DNA of 64,000 nt. Source: Thalassotalea sp. ND16A (lineage in GTDB: Bacteria > Pseudomonadota > Gammaproteobacteria > Enterobacterales > Alteromonadaceae). Below the pieces are notes generated by a model. That model searched no databases and was not told the DNA's origin. It saw nothing but the letters and a program-made list of their open reading frames with translations. Positions 1 to 8,764 of the stretch are shown piece by piece (positions within the stretch are counted from its first letter, which is position 1; each line of letters opens with the position of its first letter). Location: positions 37,776 through 101,775 of the forward strand of contig NZ_JQDZ01000124.1 in assembly GCF_000764205.1 (NCBI RefSeq), written 5' to 3'. Both the position numbers and the translations under genes were made by a program.

Positions 1-501
1 AACGAACAAATCACCATTGATTTAGCCGTAACCGGTAACATTCAATTGGTCGACATTGCTGATATGACAATCATGGAAAATGACACGGTAAGCTTTGAAG
101 TACGCTATGCCGATGAAAACAGCGTTAGCAATATGATCGAAGTGAGCGGTGATAACTTTACCTCGGAGGTAAGTGGTCATGATTCTGGTAGTAGCGTGAC
201 GTTAATACCAAACGCACATTACCACGGTGAAACTGAGGTAATGGTTAAAGTAAGCGACAATGTTAATATGACCGATTCTGCAGTGACTGTATTCAACTTA
301 ACGGTTGAGTCAGATGGAGTTGAATTAGGTTGTACTGATTCAAGCGCAACTAACTTTGACGCCAATGCAAATAGTGACGATGGTAGCTGTCAGGCACCGG
401 TTGAACCTGAGAAGAAAAAATCTTCAGGTGGTTCTTTTGGTTGGTTGATGTTCGGTTTATTGCCGCTAGTATCATTGCGTCGTAAGAATGAATTGCACTA
501 A
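1..501 (+). CDS. C-terminal part of a GlyGly-CTERM surface protein (5' end outside window)
   Basis: The frame is open from base 1, so this is the tail of a longer secreted protein; an internal TTG at 46 is not a convincing start. The visible part resembles Ig/cadherin-like repeats (alternating beta segments with Asp/Asn/Gly turns). It is followed by a Cys-bounded, Asp/Asn-rich segment (GCTDSSATNFD to DDGSC) of a type common in marine bacterial surface proteins. The last 25 residues have a Ser-Gly-Gly motif, a hydrophobic helix and an Arg-Arg-Lys tail, which is the GlyGly-CTERM signal that rhombosortase cleaves. The substrate or ligand cannot be told from this fragment. Confidence 0.8.
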   Translation, partial: NEQITIDLAVTGNIQLVDIADMTIMENDTVSFEVRYADENSVSNMIEVSGDNFTSEVSGHDSGSSVTLIPNAHYHGETEVMVKVSDNVNMTDSAVTVFNLTVESDGVELGCTDSSATNFDANANSDDGSCQAPVEPEKKKSSGGSFGWLMFGLLPLVSLRRKNELH

Positions 502-568
502 AGTACTGATGTTATTGATCGAGTTGTTCATAACGAATATGGTGTGAATTTCTAGTTGATGGATAAAA

Positions 569-599
569 GGCTAACACAAGTTGTGTTAGCCTTTTTTTT
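569..599 (+). terminator. Rho-independent terminator of the GlyGly-CTERM gene
   Basis: A 9-bp perfect stem (GGCTAACAC / GTGTTAGCC, 569-577 and 583-591) with a 5-nt loop is followed by eight T. Four A precede the stem, so it may also weakly stop transcription arriving from the esterase gene on the minus strand. Confidence 0.85.
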
Positions 600-670
600 G
601 TTTGCCCAGCGAAGCTGGCAAACCCGGCAGACCGAAAGAAGTCTGTAACTACGAATGATATGGCAGAAGA

Positions 671-698
671 TGTCGGTGACGGAAAGATTCGAACTCTT
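671..698 (-). other. tRNA-Ser-like 3' end fragment (possible attachment-site scar)
   Basis: Read on the minus strand this gives a T-stem and loop (AAGAG-TTCGAAT-CTTTC) followed by CGTCACC-G-ACA. That is the layout of a tRNA T-arm, acceptor 3' half, discriminator base and CCA-like end. CGTCACC is the usual 3' acceptor strand of a tRNA-Ser. No 5' half, anticodon arm or variable arm lies upstream, and the terminal CCA has become ACA, so it is not a functional tRNA. Such 3' fragments are typical of integration events at tRNA genes, though chance or simple gene decay is possible. Confidence 0.4.
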
Positions 699-725
699 GA
701 AAGCAATATAAATAACTTTATAAAT

Positions 726-2480
726 CTATTCTACACTTTCGTCTCGCAACAATAAGTGTTCTGGTGCTTGAAACTTTAAGAGAAAACTATTTATCAGTGG
801 ATATAGGGTCTTTTTTTGATCGTTCGTAAAGGTTTTATCCGCCTTTTGCTTTATATCATTCACACTTTTGATACCTTTTAGCACTTGTACTTTAGCCGAA
901 TCTTTCTCTAAATCAACGTCAAAAGCCAACCTCGTTACATCAAGGCCTTCTGTTATTAATGGCCAAGGTATAGCTGAATCAAAATTGGGATTGCCGTTAT
1001 GAACGAAAGAGGTAAATCTAGTCATTATCTCGGCGGACAAGTTTTTTCTTCCTTCCCTATTAGCCTCTGTAAATATGAGTGATTGCAAAGAAGGTTTAAA
1101 AATAGTTCTGTCCCAGTGGCCAAAGTGAAATGATGTATCAATGGCATGAAAAGCACCTGCACACAATCCCAGATTATTTGGCAAAGGAGAGTTGCCATTT
1201 TCATCTGGCGTTCCCCAGCGCATTTGGTAAAAGTAAATATCCCACTGTTGTGATGAGCTTAATCTAGCACCCTTACGAAAAGCAGGCACAACCATAGCTG
1301 TAAACAATTCATTTATATAATCACCAACTAAGGCTGCATTGCTTGGCTTGAGCCAATAAAATATATTATCAAGCTTGTCACATGTCCAAAATTTTACTTC
1401 ATCTTTTGTTAACCCGATGAGCAAGGGTACTTTATTGGCAATGCTTCCATTTGAAATTTGTTCTAATGTTGGTTCCAATGGCATAACAAAGCCATCCCGT
1501 ACTCCATTAAAATCAGGATTCAGTTGAGATCCAAATTTTATAATGTCCTTTGCTGAGACGGATGCTAAATAAACATCAATTTCTTCAGCATTCATTTTGG
1601 CAACAGACTCACCAATCAATGCCTTTTTTAATTGAGAACTAGCAATTTGAGCTTCTGTTAAAGAGTAATCAATGGGAATTCCAGATTGAAGATAAGCCTT
1701 ATGAAACAAGCCTGTTGCCATTTTTGAAGATAAGAGGTTAAAAATATTTTGAGCACCTGCGGATAATCCTCCTAAGGTAACATTATTTGGATCTCCGCCA
1801 AAAGCGCTTATATTTTGTTTTATCCACTTCAGGCTCTGAATAGAGTCAAGTAAGCCGTAATTTCCAGAGTTATCCATAGCATTTGAAGATTTTTTCTCAT
1901 TTGTGTAAAGCCAGCCAAGGAAACCCAGTCGGTATTGCACTGTTACGACAATCATATTACCTTTCTGAGCAAGCAGTTCACCCTGATGAGCACCTCGACT
2001 AATACTGCCTTGCTCGTTTGCACCACCATGAAAATATACATGCACAGGTAAATTTTCATGATCAGAATTAGGACGCCAGATATTTAGATATAAACAGTCT
2101 TCATCACCTATATAAACTTTTTCATCCCCATTACTTTTCTGTTGAGGGCAAGGTTGTGGCTGCATAGTTGCTTGTCGAATACCATCCCATGCAAGGGCAG
2201 GACGAGTCGCTTTCCAACGTAAATCATCCACAGGAGGTTGTGCATAAGCGACTCCTAACCACTCAATAACGTTACCCTGATGAACTAATTTCCCTGCTAT
2301 TTTACCGCTGGTTGTAGTGCGAATTTTAATACTTTCAGAAGCCGGTTCACTCTGGTCGGCATATAAAATATTTGTAAAAAGAATGCTATTAATACAAACA
2401 AAAACAGTTAACAAATGACGCTTATTTTGATGATGAAAACTCATCAAAAAAGCGAATAAGAAGTTATTTTCGTGTTTCAT
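726..2480 (-). CDS. Secreted type B carboxylesterase (alpha/beta hydrolase)
   Basis: Hydrolyses carboxylic esters; the true substrate is unknown. The 584-residue length fits the carboxylesterase/PnbA family. Visible family marks are the EDCLYLN motif near residue 127, the oxyanion-hole HGGAN near 151, the nucleophile elbow GLSAG (Ser240), a TKDE motif (Glu361) and the likely catalytic His445. The N terminus has a hydrophobic segment ending near Ala41, so the protein is probably exported. A second ATG at residue 14 could be the real start and would give a shorter signal peptide. It is the last gene of a same-strand run with a TonB-dependent receptor, a CoA ligase and a crotonase. That suggests it releases an acid from an imported or surface-bound ester. 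Confidence 0.85.
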   Translation of the reverse strand: MKHENNFLFAFLMSFHHQNKRHLLTVFVCINSILFTNILYADQSEPASESIKIRTTTSGKIAGKLVHQGNVIEWLGVAYAQPPVDDLRWKATRPALAWDGIRQATMQPQPCPQQKSNGDEKVYIGDEDCLYLNIWRPNSDHENLPVHVYFHGGANEQGSISRGAHQGELLAQKGNMIVVTVQYRLGFLGWLYTNEKKSSNAMDNSGNYGLLDSIQSLKWIKQNISAFGGDPNNVTLGGLSAGAQNIFNLLSSKMATGLFHKAYLQSGIPIDYSLTEAQIASSQLKKALIGESVAKMNAEEIDVYLASVSAKDIIKFGSQLNPDFNGVRDGFVMPLEPTLEQISNGSIANKVPLLIGLTKDEVKFWTCDKLDNIFYWLKPSNAALVGDYINELFTAMVVPAFRKGARLSSSQQWDIYFYQMRWGTPDENGNSPLPNNLGLCAGAFHAIDTSFHFGHWDRTIFKPSLQSLIFTEANREGRKNLSAEIMTRFTSFVHNGNPNFDSAIPWPLITEGLDVTRLAFDVDLEKDSAKVQVLKGIKSVNDIKQKADKTFTNDQKKTLYPLINSFLLKFQAPEHLLLRDESVE

Positions 2481-2567
2481 TATATAATCTCTGAAAGAAC
2501 TTTAAATCTAACTTAGCAGCCAGCATAAACAGGTACTAAGCTAGCGAAGATGATTATTTTAAATAAT

Positions 2568-4832
2568 CTATTCAAATCTATACTCAACGCCAAGCATAAT
2601 AGTTCTAGGACTGTTGATGCTGGCAACGACTGTATCATCAAAGAAAACGGGAGCGTTCGTACCTGTTATTACACGCTCGTCGGTAATATTTCGAGCAACA
2701 AGTTTAAATATCCAGTTTTCATTAGGGGAAGTGTAGGTTATGTTTGCATCAACGATTGTATTGCTTGATACCAATGAGTGTTCTGGAAGCGAAGCCTGTA
2801 CATACTGTTCGTCAGTATAGCTGACATTCAGGCTCGATATAATAAATGCACCACTTTCGAAGTCTAATACATGATTTAACCCTAAGTTTGCCTGTAGTTC
2901 AGGTGCACGGACGAATGTTCGGCCACCTAAATCTTGTATACAAGGACCTGTCGCTCCAGATGCATTGTGCTCTTGCAGTTGTTCATAGGTACAACTACCG
3001 GTTTCAAATTTGTCATAGCTCGCATCAAGAAAGGCAAAAGAGGCATTTAGCATTAAGGATTCAGTTAACTGAACTCTGCTATCTACTTCAAGTCCTTGTG
3101 AAGTGGCCTCTGCAGCATTTGTAGTAATGAATCTAACCCCTGACATAGAATATACCTGTAAATTCTGATAATCAGTATAAAATAGAGCAGCATTGACATC
3201 CATACGCCCATCCCACAGTGTAAGCTTAGTCCCTACTTCAAAACCATCTACTTGCTCTTCATCATATTGCTCTGAAGTACCATTTAGATCGGAAGCATCA
3301 AAGCCGCCACCCTTGTAGCCACGACTATATTTAGCGTAAGTCATCGCATCGTCATTAATTGTATATTGTAACGCCAACGCTGGTGACCAGTGACTTTCAG
3401 TACGGCTATCATTATTTGAATAGTTAATAATCCCTAAGCCCATAGCATTTATGTATAAGGTAGTAGGGTCGGTTTCAGGAATGTCTGTACCATACTCTTG
3501 AATTTCAAGCGCGCGCGATACATTTTTCTTTTCATCATTATAACGTAATCCAGCTTTAAGATTTAAGGCATCTGAAATATTCCAGGTTACTTGCCCAAAA
3601 GCGCTCCAAGTTGTACTTTCTTGGTCAAAAACACGTTCGTTCTCAGTATCGGGCATACCAACTACACTCAACTGTGCAGCTAATCTAGGTGTAGCGAAGA
3701 ACTCGTTAGATTGATAATAAAGGCCACCAACGTATTCAAGTACTCCAGGGGTAACTGACTCAAAGCGGAGTTCTTGACTGAATTGCTCAAATTCATCACC
3801 TGAATCAAACCAAATTAATGGCACCGAGGTAAAGTCACTATCTTCATTTTCAATTAAGCTGTCATATTGCGAATACCCGGTAACGGAAACTATTCGCATG
3901 TTGTTAATCTCATAAGTCGCTTCAATAACGCCATTTAATGCGTCTGTGGTAATATGGTGCTCAAGATTTTTGGCTCCAGTAGAAGTTCGTAAATTTATAT
4001 CAGTTTCTACCTCTGGATCGAACGCTTTGAGTAAACCTTCGTAACTACCAAAATCTAATAACTGGTATATGCCACCCTGTATATCTTGCTTTGAATATTC
4101 CAACTTGGAGTACACATCCAAGTTATCTATAGGACTCCAATCAATCGACAAACGAAAAAGTTCTTCATCTCTAAGGCGTTCATTTACTCCGCTTAATGTA
4201 TTCTCTATATAGCCTTCATCTTGTTGGCTTATGCGAGCAGCAAAGCGAGCATTTAAAGTATCAGAAATAGGCCCATTAATCACACCTGTGACTGTCACAT
4301 CTTCGTACTCAAAATCATACTCCGTACTAATTTTTCCATTGAAAAAATCGTCTGGCCTAGCTGAAATAACACTTACTGCACCGGCGGTGGTGTTTTTACC
4401 AAAGAGAACCCCCTGAGGGCCCCTTAATATTTCAATACGGTCAACATCAAAGAAAGGTACGGCAAACTGCTTCTGTCTACTGCTGTATATGCCATCGATA
4501 AACATGCCTACAGATTGTTCAAAGCCTTTATTCGTACCAGAGCCAATACCTCGCATGGAGATATTCATCCCACTAGTACTTTCTGTTATGTTGAAGTTAG
4601 GGATATAGGAAGAGAGATCGTCTAGCTGTGTCACTCCCATAGCATCAACAAACTCGCCACCAACGACATTCATTGAAATGGGTACTTCATTTAAGTTTTC
4701 GGATGTTTTTTGTGCGGTGACCTCTATTACTTCAAGTGCAAGGCTTTCAGTCTTCTCTTCTGCAATAACCTGACTGGCTGAGAGTGCAGCAAAGCAAATT
4801 GCCATTGCAGTATAAATGGGGTGATGTTTCAT
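2568..4832 (-). CDS. TonB-dependent outer-membrane receptor
   Basis: Energised uptake of a ligand across the outer membrane. The 754-residue protein has a signal peptide (cleavage after about residue 24, before EEKTES), then a plug domain with the typical VDRIEILRGPQGVLFGKNT stretch near residue 130, then a 22-strand-type barrel ending in VEYRFE. It is of the iron-complex/catecholate receptor class by sequence. However, receptors of this class next to catabolic genes in marine bacteria often import organic substrates, so the name does not prove an iron role. It lies between the carboxylesterase and the CoA ligase on the same strand, with gaps of about 90 and 155 bp. Confidence 0.92.
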   Translation of the reverse strand: MKHHPIYTAMAICFAALSASQVIAEEKTESLALEVIEVTAQKTSENLNEVPISMNVVGGEFVDAMGVTQLDDLSSYIPNFNITESTSGMNISMRGIGSGTNKGFEQSVGMFIDGIYSSRQKQFAVPFFDVDRIEILRGPQGVLFGKNTTAGAVSVISARPDDFFNGKISTEYDFEYEDVTVTGVINGPISDTLNARFAARISQQDEGYIENTLSGVNERLRDEELFRLSIDWSPIDNLDVYSKLEYSKQDIQGGIYQLLDFGSYEGLLKAFDPEVETDINLRTSTGAKNLEHHITTDALNGVIEATYEINNMRIVSVTGYSQYDSLIENEDSDFTSVPLIWFDSGDEFEQFSQELRFESVTPGVLEYVGGLYYQSNEFFATPRLAAQLSVVGMPDTENERVFDQESTTWSAFGQVTWNISDALNLKAGLRYNDEKKNVSRALEIQEYGTDIPETDPTTLYINAMGLGIINYSNNDSRTESHWSPALALQYTINDDAMTYAKYSRGYKGGGFDASDLNGTSEQYDEEQVDGFEVGTKLTLWDGRMDVNAALFYTDYQNLQVYSMSGVRFITTNAAEATSQGLEVDSRVQLTESLMLNASFAFLDASYDKFETGSCTYEQLQEHNASGATGPCIQDLGGRTFVRAPELQANLGLNHVLDFESGAFIISSLNVSYTDEQYVQASLPEHSLVSSNTIVDANITYTSPNENWIFKLVARNITDERVITGTNAPVFFDDTVVASINSPRTIMLGVEYRFE

Positions 4833-4987
4833 AGTAAAATCTCCAGTTAGTAATATATTTTTATTTTTTATTATGTCTTTTAATTAATGGACGGAATTTC
4901 ATTTATAAATAGATAGCTCCGTTCACCGCTTCAAAATATTTTATGCTTTATGGCGCTATCCAATTCCATCAGAGATGGCCCACTGGC

Positions 4988-6355
4988 TTAACTAGAGGTT
5001 TCCAACAACTTAATTTTTCCAGTAGCACCATACTCCATGGGAAGTTCACCTTCGTAAAACAGGACAATATTTGCTTTAAAGCGCAATTGACGCTGAATAA
5101 TGGTCTCCAGTCGTTGTTTTAATTCTGCTAGGGCTTTAGAGTCAGGCTCCCCTACACATTCAACTTTCACAATCATCGGAGGCTCGATTACTGGTGAATC
5201 TGATCCTTTAACAATACGTACATTACCAGTCACTTCGCCTTGAAAACTCATGACCAGATCACGTACAGCAGAAGGAAAAACATTAACGCCTTTTATCAAT
5301 AACATGTCGTCAACTCTACCTAGTATTTCAAAGCGCATACCTGCAAGCCCACACTTGCATGGCTTCATATTCACCCGCATCTTGTCACCATCCATAAAAC
5401 GGATTAACGGGCCACATTCGCGATCAAAGTCGGTATAGACAAATTCGCCCACTGCGCCGTCTTCAAAAGGGATAACTTTGCCGGCATTGCGGTCGTACAG
5501 CTCTATGTAAGCACTATCGGGAGCGATAAAGTGCATGCCGTCATGCTCGGAGCATTGTGCAAAAATGGGGTTTAGGCAGCCGGTACCACCACTCATGTCA
5601 AAAATTTCTGCGCCACCAAAGCCTTCCGACAACTCTTTTACAATTTCTGGCACGCTGCCACCAGGCTCTCCATAAACGACCAGCTTACGTACACAGAATT
5701 GACTGAGATCTATATTCAGTTCTGTTTTGGACTTTTTCAAAAGCTGGCGAGCAAATGATGGAGTACAAATAATCACTTCTGGCCGGGTAAGTTGAATCAT
5801 TTCAATTACTTTGGCACTACCGACTAAGCCACCGATAGGTATTACGTTTGCGCCATAAGATAGCAAGGCATCAACAGTAGGAAGTCCCGCTACCCACATG
5901 CTCATTACGCCTGCCATCAATACTTTATCGCCAGCTCTCAAACCGGTCATTTTGGCCATACGTGTGAAATTTCTTTCGATTATTTTACGGTCATTAGCCG
6001 TATGTCCCTGAAAGCTGGGGGTACCTGTTGTTCCAGAAGAAGCACTCATGCGATTAACGTCACGGATATTACAAGTTAGGTGCATCCCTAATGGATGGCC
6101 CTGCTCTTTTAAAGACAACGCCTGACTTTCCCGTTCTTCATATTTATCAAACATTGGGTAGTCTTTATATTGTTCGAGAGAACTAAATTCGTGTGGGTTC
6201 ACTCCTGCCAGATCAAACTTCTCCTTATAATAAGGCGATTCGTCGTAAACTCTAGTCAGTTGCTTTTTTAGCATTTTGAATTGCATTTTTTTGAGCTCAA
6301 GACTGTTCAAATCTAAGCGCTCTGTATTTTTCCAGGAACTATCGTTCATGTTCAT
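4988..6355 (-). CDS. PaaK-like AMP-forming CoA ligase
   Basis: Activates a carboxylic acid, probably aromatic, to its CoA thioester in the cytoplasm. Seen in the sequence: the P-loop SASSGTTGTPSFQG, a FDMSGGTG motif, TDFDRECGPLIRF, and the LGRVDDMLLIKGVNVFP hinge and C-terminal motif typical of phenylacetate-CoA ligases. The frame can be extended to a GTG at 6397. I prefer ATG 6355 or ATG 6349 (MN-MNDSSW), because GTAGGAAA lies directly upstream. It is followed by the receptor and preceded by a crotonase, so it likely performs the first intracellular step of a degradation route. Phenylacetate-CoA ligase itself usually sits with paaABCDE genes, which are absent here, so the substrate is open. 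Confidence 0.85.
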   Translation of the reverse strand: MNMNDSSWKNTERLDLNSLELKKMQFKMLKKQLTRVYDESPYYKEKFDLAGVNPHEFSSLEQYKDYPMFDKYEERESQALSLKEQGHPLGMHLTCNIRDVNRMSASSGTTGTPSFQGHTANDRKIIERNFTRMAKMTGLRAGDKVLMAGVMSMWVAGLPTVDALLSYGANVIPIGGLVGSAKVIEMIQLTRPEVIICTPSFARQLLKKSKTELNIDLSQFCVRKLVVYGEPGGSVPEIVKELSEGFGGAEIFDMSGGTGCLNPIFAQCSEHDGMHFIAPDSAYIELYDRNAGKVIPFEDGAVGEFVYTDFDRECGPLIRFMDGDKMRVNMKPCKCGLAGMRFEILGRVDDMLLIKGVNVFPSAVRDLVMSFQGEVTGNVRIVKGSDSPVIEPPMIVKVECVGEPDSKALAELKQRLETIIQRQLRFKANIVLFYEGELPMEYGATGKIKLLETSS

Positions 6356-6431
6356 ATTTCCTACTAAAAGATTCACCGTGACTATTTCTTCAATCACCGA
6401 AAACTCCGTAAATGTTAAATTAAACTCTTAC

Positions 6432-7211
6432 TCATGCGCCGATAAATTTTGGCGTACGTTTTTCGATAAAGGCACGTTGACCTTCTTTAAAATCTTGGCT
6501 TACTAAAATTTTCTTACGCTTTTGTACACCAATAGCTGCATTCTCGTCGAAGCTCCTGCTTGAGCTTTTAACGGTCATCTCTTTTGTAATACGGTTGGCC
6601 AGAGGACTCAAAGACGCTATTTTTTGTGCCCATTCCATGGCAATATTCATTAATTGGTCGTCATCTACCACTTTGTTGATAAGGCCTGTACGGTAAGCCC
6701 AAGCGGAATCACGCTGTTCTCCCATCAACAACATTTCTAAGGCGTTAGAAGCGCCCATTATGCGAGCACCATGCATGGCGGCATTGATGGTAGGAATACC
6801 AATTTTGCTTTCCGGTAACGCAAAGCTAGCACTCCTGCTAGCGATGCGGAGGTCACAGCCCAGAGCCATGCTCAGGCCTTCGCCAATACAAAAGCCATGA
6901 ATAGCAGCAATAATTGGTTTGTCACAGAAATATTCACATTCTAGTTCGATGTCAAAGGCAGCTGCTAATTCTTCGATATTTTCAGATTGGCTTGTCGCTT
7001 TACTGATTGCTTTAATATCTACACCCGCAGAAAATGCTTTGTCTCCAGCTGCGCAAATGACTGCTACCCAAGCCGAGTCTTCATCGCGAAAGCGTGTTGT
7101 AGCAGCATTAAATTCTCGATACATATCTGGATTAAAGGTGTTCATAGCATCGGGGCGATTAAGTGTAATAACTGCAACATTACCTTTAAGCTCGTAGTTA
7201 ACAACGGTCAT
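6432..7211 (-). CDS. Enoyl-CoA hydratase/isomerase (crotonase) family protein
   Basis: Acts on a CoA thioester, probably hydrating or cleaving an enoyl-CoA. The 259 residues cover the complete crotonase fold. It has the oxyanion-hole segment GFCIGEGLSMALGCDLRIAS, where the usual GGG is replaced by IGE, and the PESKIGIPT loop with a candidate catalytic Glu. It is the first gene of the presumed ligase-receptor-esterase run, with a gap of about 76 bp to the ligase. Pairing of a ligase and a crotonase fits both beta-oxidation-type and feruloyl-CoA-hydratase-type chemistry; the sequence alone does not decide. Confidence 0.85.
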   Translation of the reverse strand: MTVVNYELKGNVAVITLNRPDAMNTFNPDMYREFNAATTRFRDEDSAWVAVICAAGDKAFSAGVDIKAISKATSQSENIEELAAAFDIELECEYFCDKPIIAAIHGFCIGEGLSMALGCDLRIASRSASFALPESKIGIPTINAAMHGARIMGASNALEMLLMGEQRDSAWAYRTGLINKVVDDDQLMNIAMEWAQKIASLSPLANRITKEMTVKSSSRSFDENAAIGVQKRKKILVSQDFKEGQRAFIEKRTPKFIGA

Positions 7212-7633
7212 TTATATTTCCTCTAACAGACAACGCTTATTCGTTGCATTGTTTCATCAATTGTAAATTTATTATGCATTGCTTATTAATGAGCACCACG
7301 ACTCAACAAGTCCTGTTTTAAGGCTTAAGGAAAATTTGAATGTGAATTTTATGAGGCTGCTGTTATTTTGTAATTCAGTTATTAACAAAAAATCTCAGGA
7401 AATTATTCTATATTTAACAAAGTGAAACGAAAATTTGTGGGCTTACGGTTGAACTCTTTGTACCAATGGTACTAATGAGAAGTATGGTTTGTAATGAGGT
7501 AATAGGGCTTTGGGAATATTTTTAATTTACTTTTTTAAGACATGTGTTTTTAAATACAATAAATTTAATTTAGAAGATCACCCCCCCTAAAAGAAAGTGT
7601 TTAAAAATTGATTTGAATATGCTCAGCAAAACA
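7212..7633. other. Intergenic region upstream of the crotonase gene
   Basis: This stretch of about 420 bp is very AT-rich and has no credible gene. It presumably carries the promoter of the crotonase-ligase-receptor-esterase run and the end of the regulator transcript. A run of seven C in ATCACCCCCCCTAAAAG (about 7577-7592) stands out; I see no clear terminator hairpin or operator. Confidence 0.5.
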
Positions 7634-8503
7634 TCAATAAAATAAAAGAGGGTGTTCTATTCTGGGTTTTAAAAGTGATGAAAGATCCAAGCTTTCATCT
7701 TCGGCGCAAAAGGTCATTACAAACATATCAGGCACAGCAGAAAACGCTAATGGACCAAACAGGTTCTCAATATAGGTGTGTAATAGAAAACTCTGCATTT
7801 TTTCATTAAACATTACATTCATTCTAAATACTTGTCCTCCTTTTCGGGCAGCCGCTCGTCGCTGCCAATTATCTGGCAAATAAGGGGATGCTTCAAATCG
7901 CTTGAGCAAGGCGGCAATCTTACTGTTGTTATTACCATATAAAGATAAGGACTGTTGTAACCATAACATAGCAACAGAGAATGTTCCTTCCCAGTCCTGA
8001 GTAGGCGAATGTAGTTCCGCATAACCGAGAAAAAAATCAAAAATATTTGATACACCACTTAATTCACCTTTAGGATCAAGTTGCTTTTGAAAACCGGCCC
8101 AAGCTCGGTTTACCATAAGTAAATGGCCAGTCATATCAATCACTACAGCAGGGTTGGGATCCAAAACCTTTAAGCCGAGTATTACCTCCTCTTTACGGTG
8201 TTTAAAATTAGAATGTGATATGTCTAAGTGGCCTGAGAGATCGGTGTACCCTGCAGAGAATAGTAAATTTATAGTATCACGTTGACTCAAAGGTATGGCT
8301 TTCGCAATACGGATGACCATTTCTTTGCTCGGTTGGGCGCCGCCATTTTCTAGGCGGCCAATATGACGACTAGCTGAGTCGATGCGAAAGGCTAGTTCTT
8401 CTTGGCTAACTTTGTAAACGCTACGCCAATACTTTAGCATCCGACCAAAGTGCACTCCTTCATGGTCTTTGAAAGCATCTTTAAGCTTAGTGTTTTCGTT
8501 CAT
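7634..8503 (-). CDS. XRE-family regulator with MmyB-like ligand-binding domain
   Basis: Predicted DNA-binding transcription factor of 289 residues. Residues about 20-75 form a helix-turn-helix of the XRE type (RSVYKVSQEELAFRIDSASR then IGRLENG). The remaining 200 residues match the layout of the MmyB-like, PAS-related domain that binds small hydrophobic ligands in this family. It lies upstream of the crotonase operon on the same strand and is divergent from nhaC, about 260 bp away. It is therefore a plausible regulator of either or both. Confidence 0.85.
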   Translation of the reverse strand: MNENTKLKDAFKDHEGVHFGRMLKYWRSVYKVSQEELAFRIDSASRHIGRLENGGAQPSKEMVIRIAKAIPLSQRDTINLLFSAGYTDLSGHLDISHSNFKHRKEEVILGLKVLDPNPAVVIDMTGHLLMVNRAWAGFQKQLDPKGELSGVSNIFDFFLGYAELHSPTQDWEGTFSVAMLWLQQSLSLYGNNNSKIAALLKRFEASPYLPDNWQRRAAARKGGQVFRMNVMFNEKMQSFLLHTYIENLFGPLAFSAVPDMFVMTFCAEDESLDLSSLLKPRIEHPLLFY

Positions 8504-8659
8504 ATCAAGTTCTCAATGGTTTGTTTGGGCGCTGAGCCTGATAAAGTAAACCGGACTTAGAAAGTCATTGTAACTTCTCCATTTGTTATAAACAATGCAT
8601 AAAGCTTAGCCTGAACTTATCGTTAAAATGGTTGACTGCATATACCCATGTCCTTTTCA

Positions 8660-8734
8660 ATTAGGGGGAAGTCAGCTTTCACTTAATACCTTTGTTTTAC
8701 TGGTATTACGACCGGTTCAAGCTTCCCCCCTAAT
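8660..8734 (+). promoter_or_regulatory. Two-tier stem-loop in the nhaC leader
   Basis: An outer stem pairs ATTAGGGGGAAG (8660-8671) with CTTCCCCCCTAAT (8722-8734, one extra C). An inner stem pairs TAATACC (8684-8690) with GGTATTA (8702-8708). It ends about 30 bp before the nhaC start and has no T-run, so it is not an ordinary terminator. It could be a cis-acting RNA structure or a large operator shared with the divergent regulator gene. Confidence 0.45.
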
Positions 8735-8764
8735 CGTTTGTAAGCAATGAGAGAAAGAGGAAAT

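Noticed and set aside
2550..2768. Plus-strand frame over the 3' end of the TonB-receptor gene
   Set aside because: Composition follows the receptor codons; no signal or motif.
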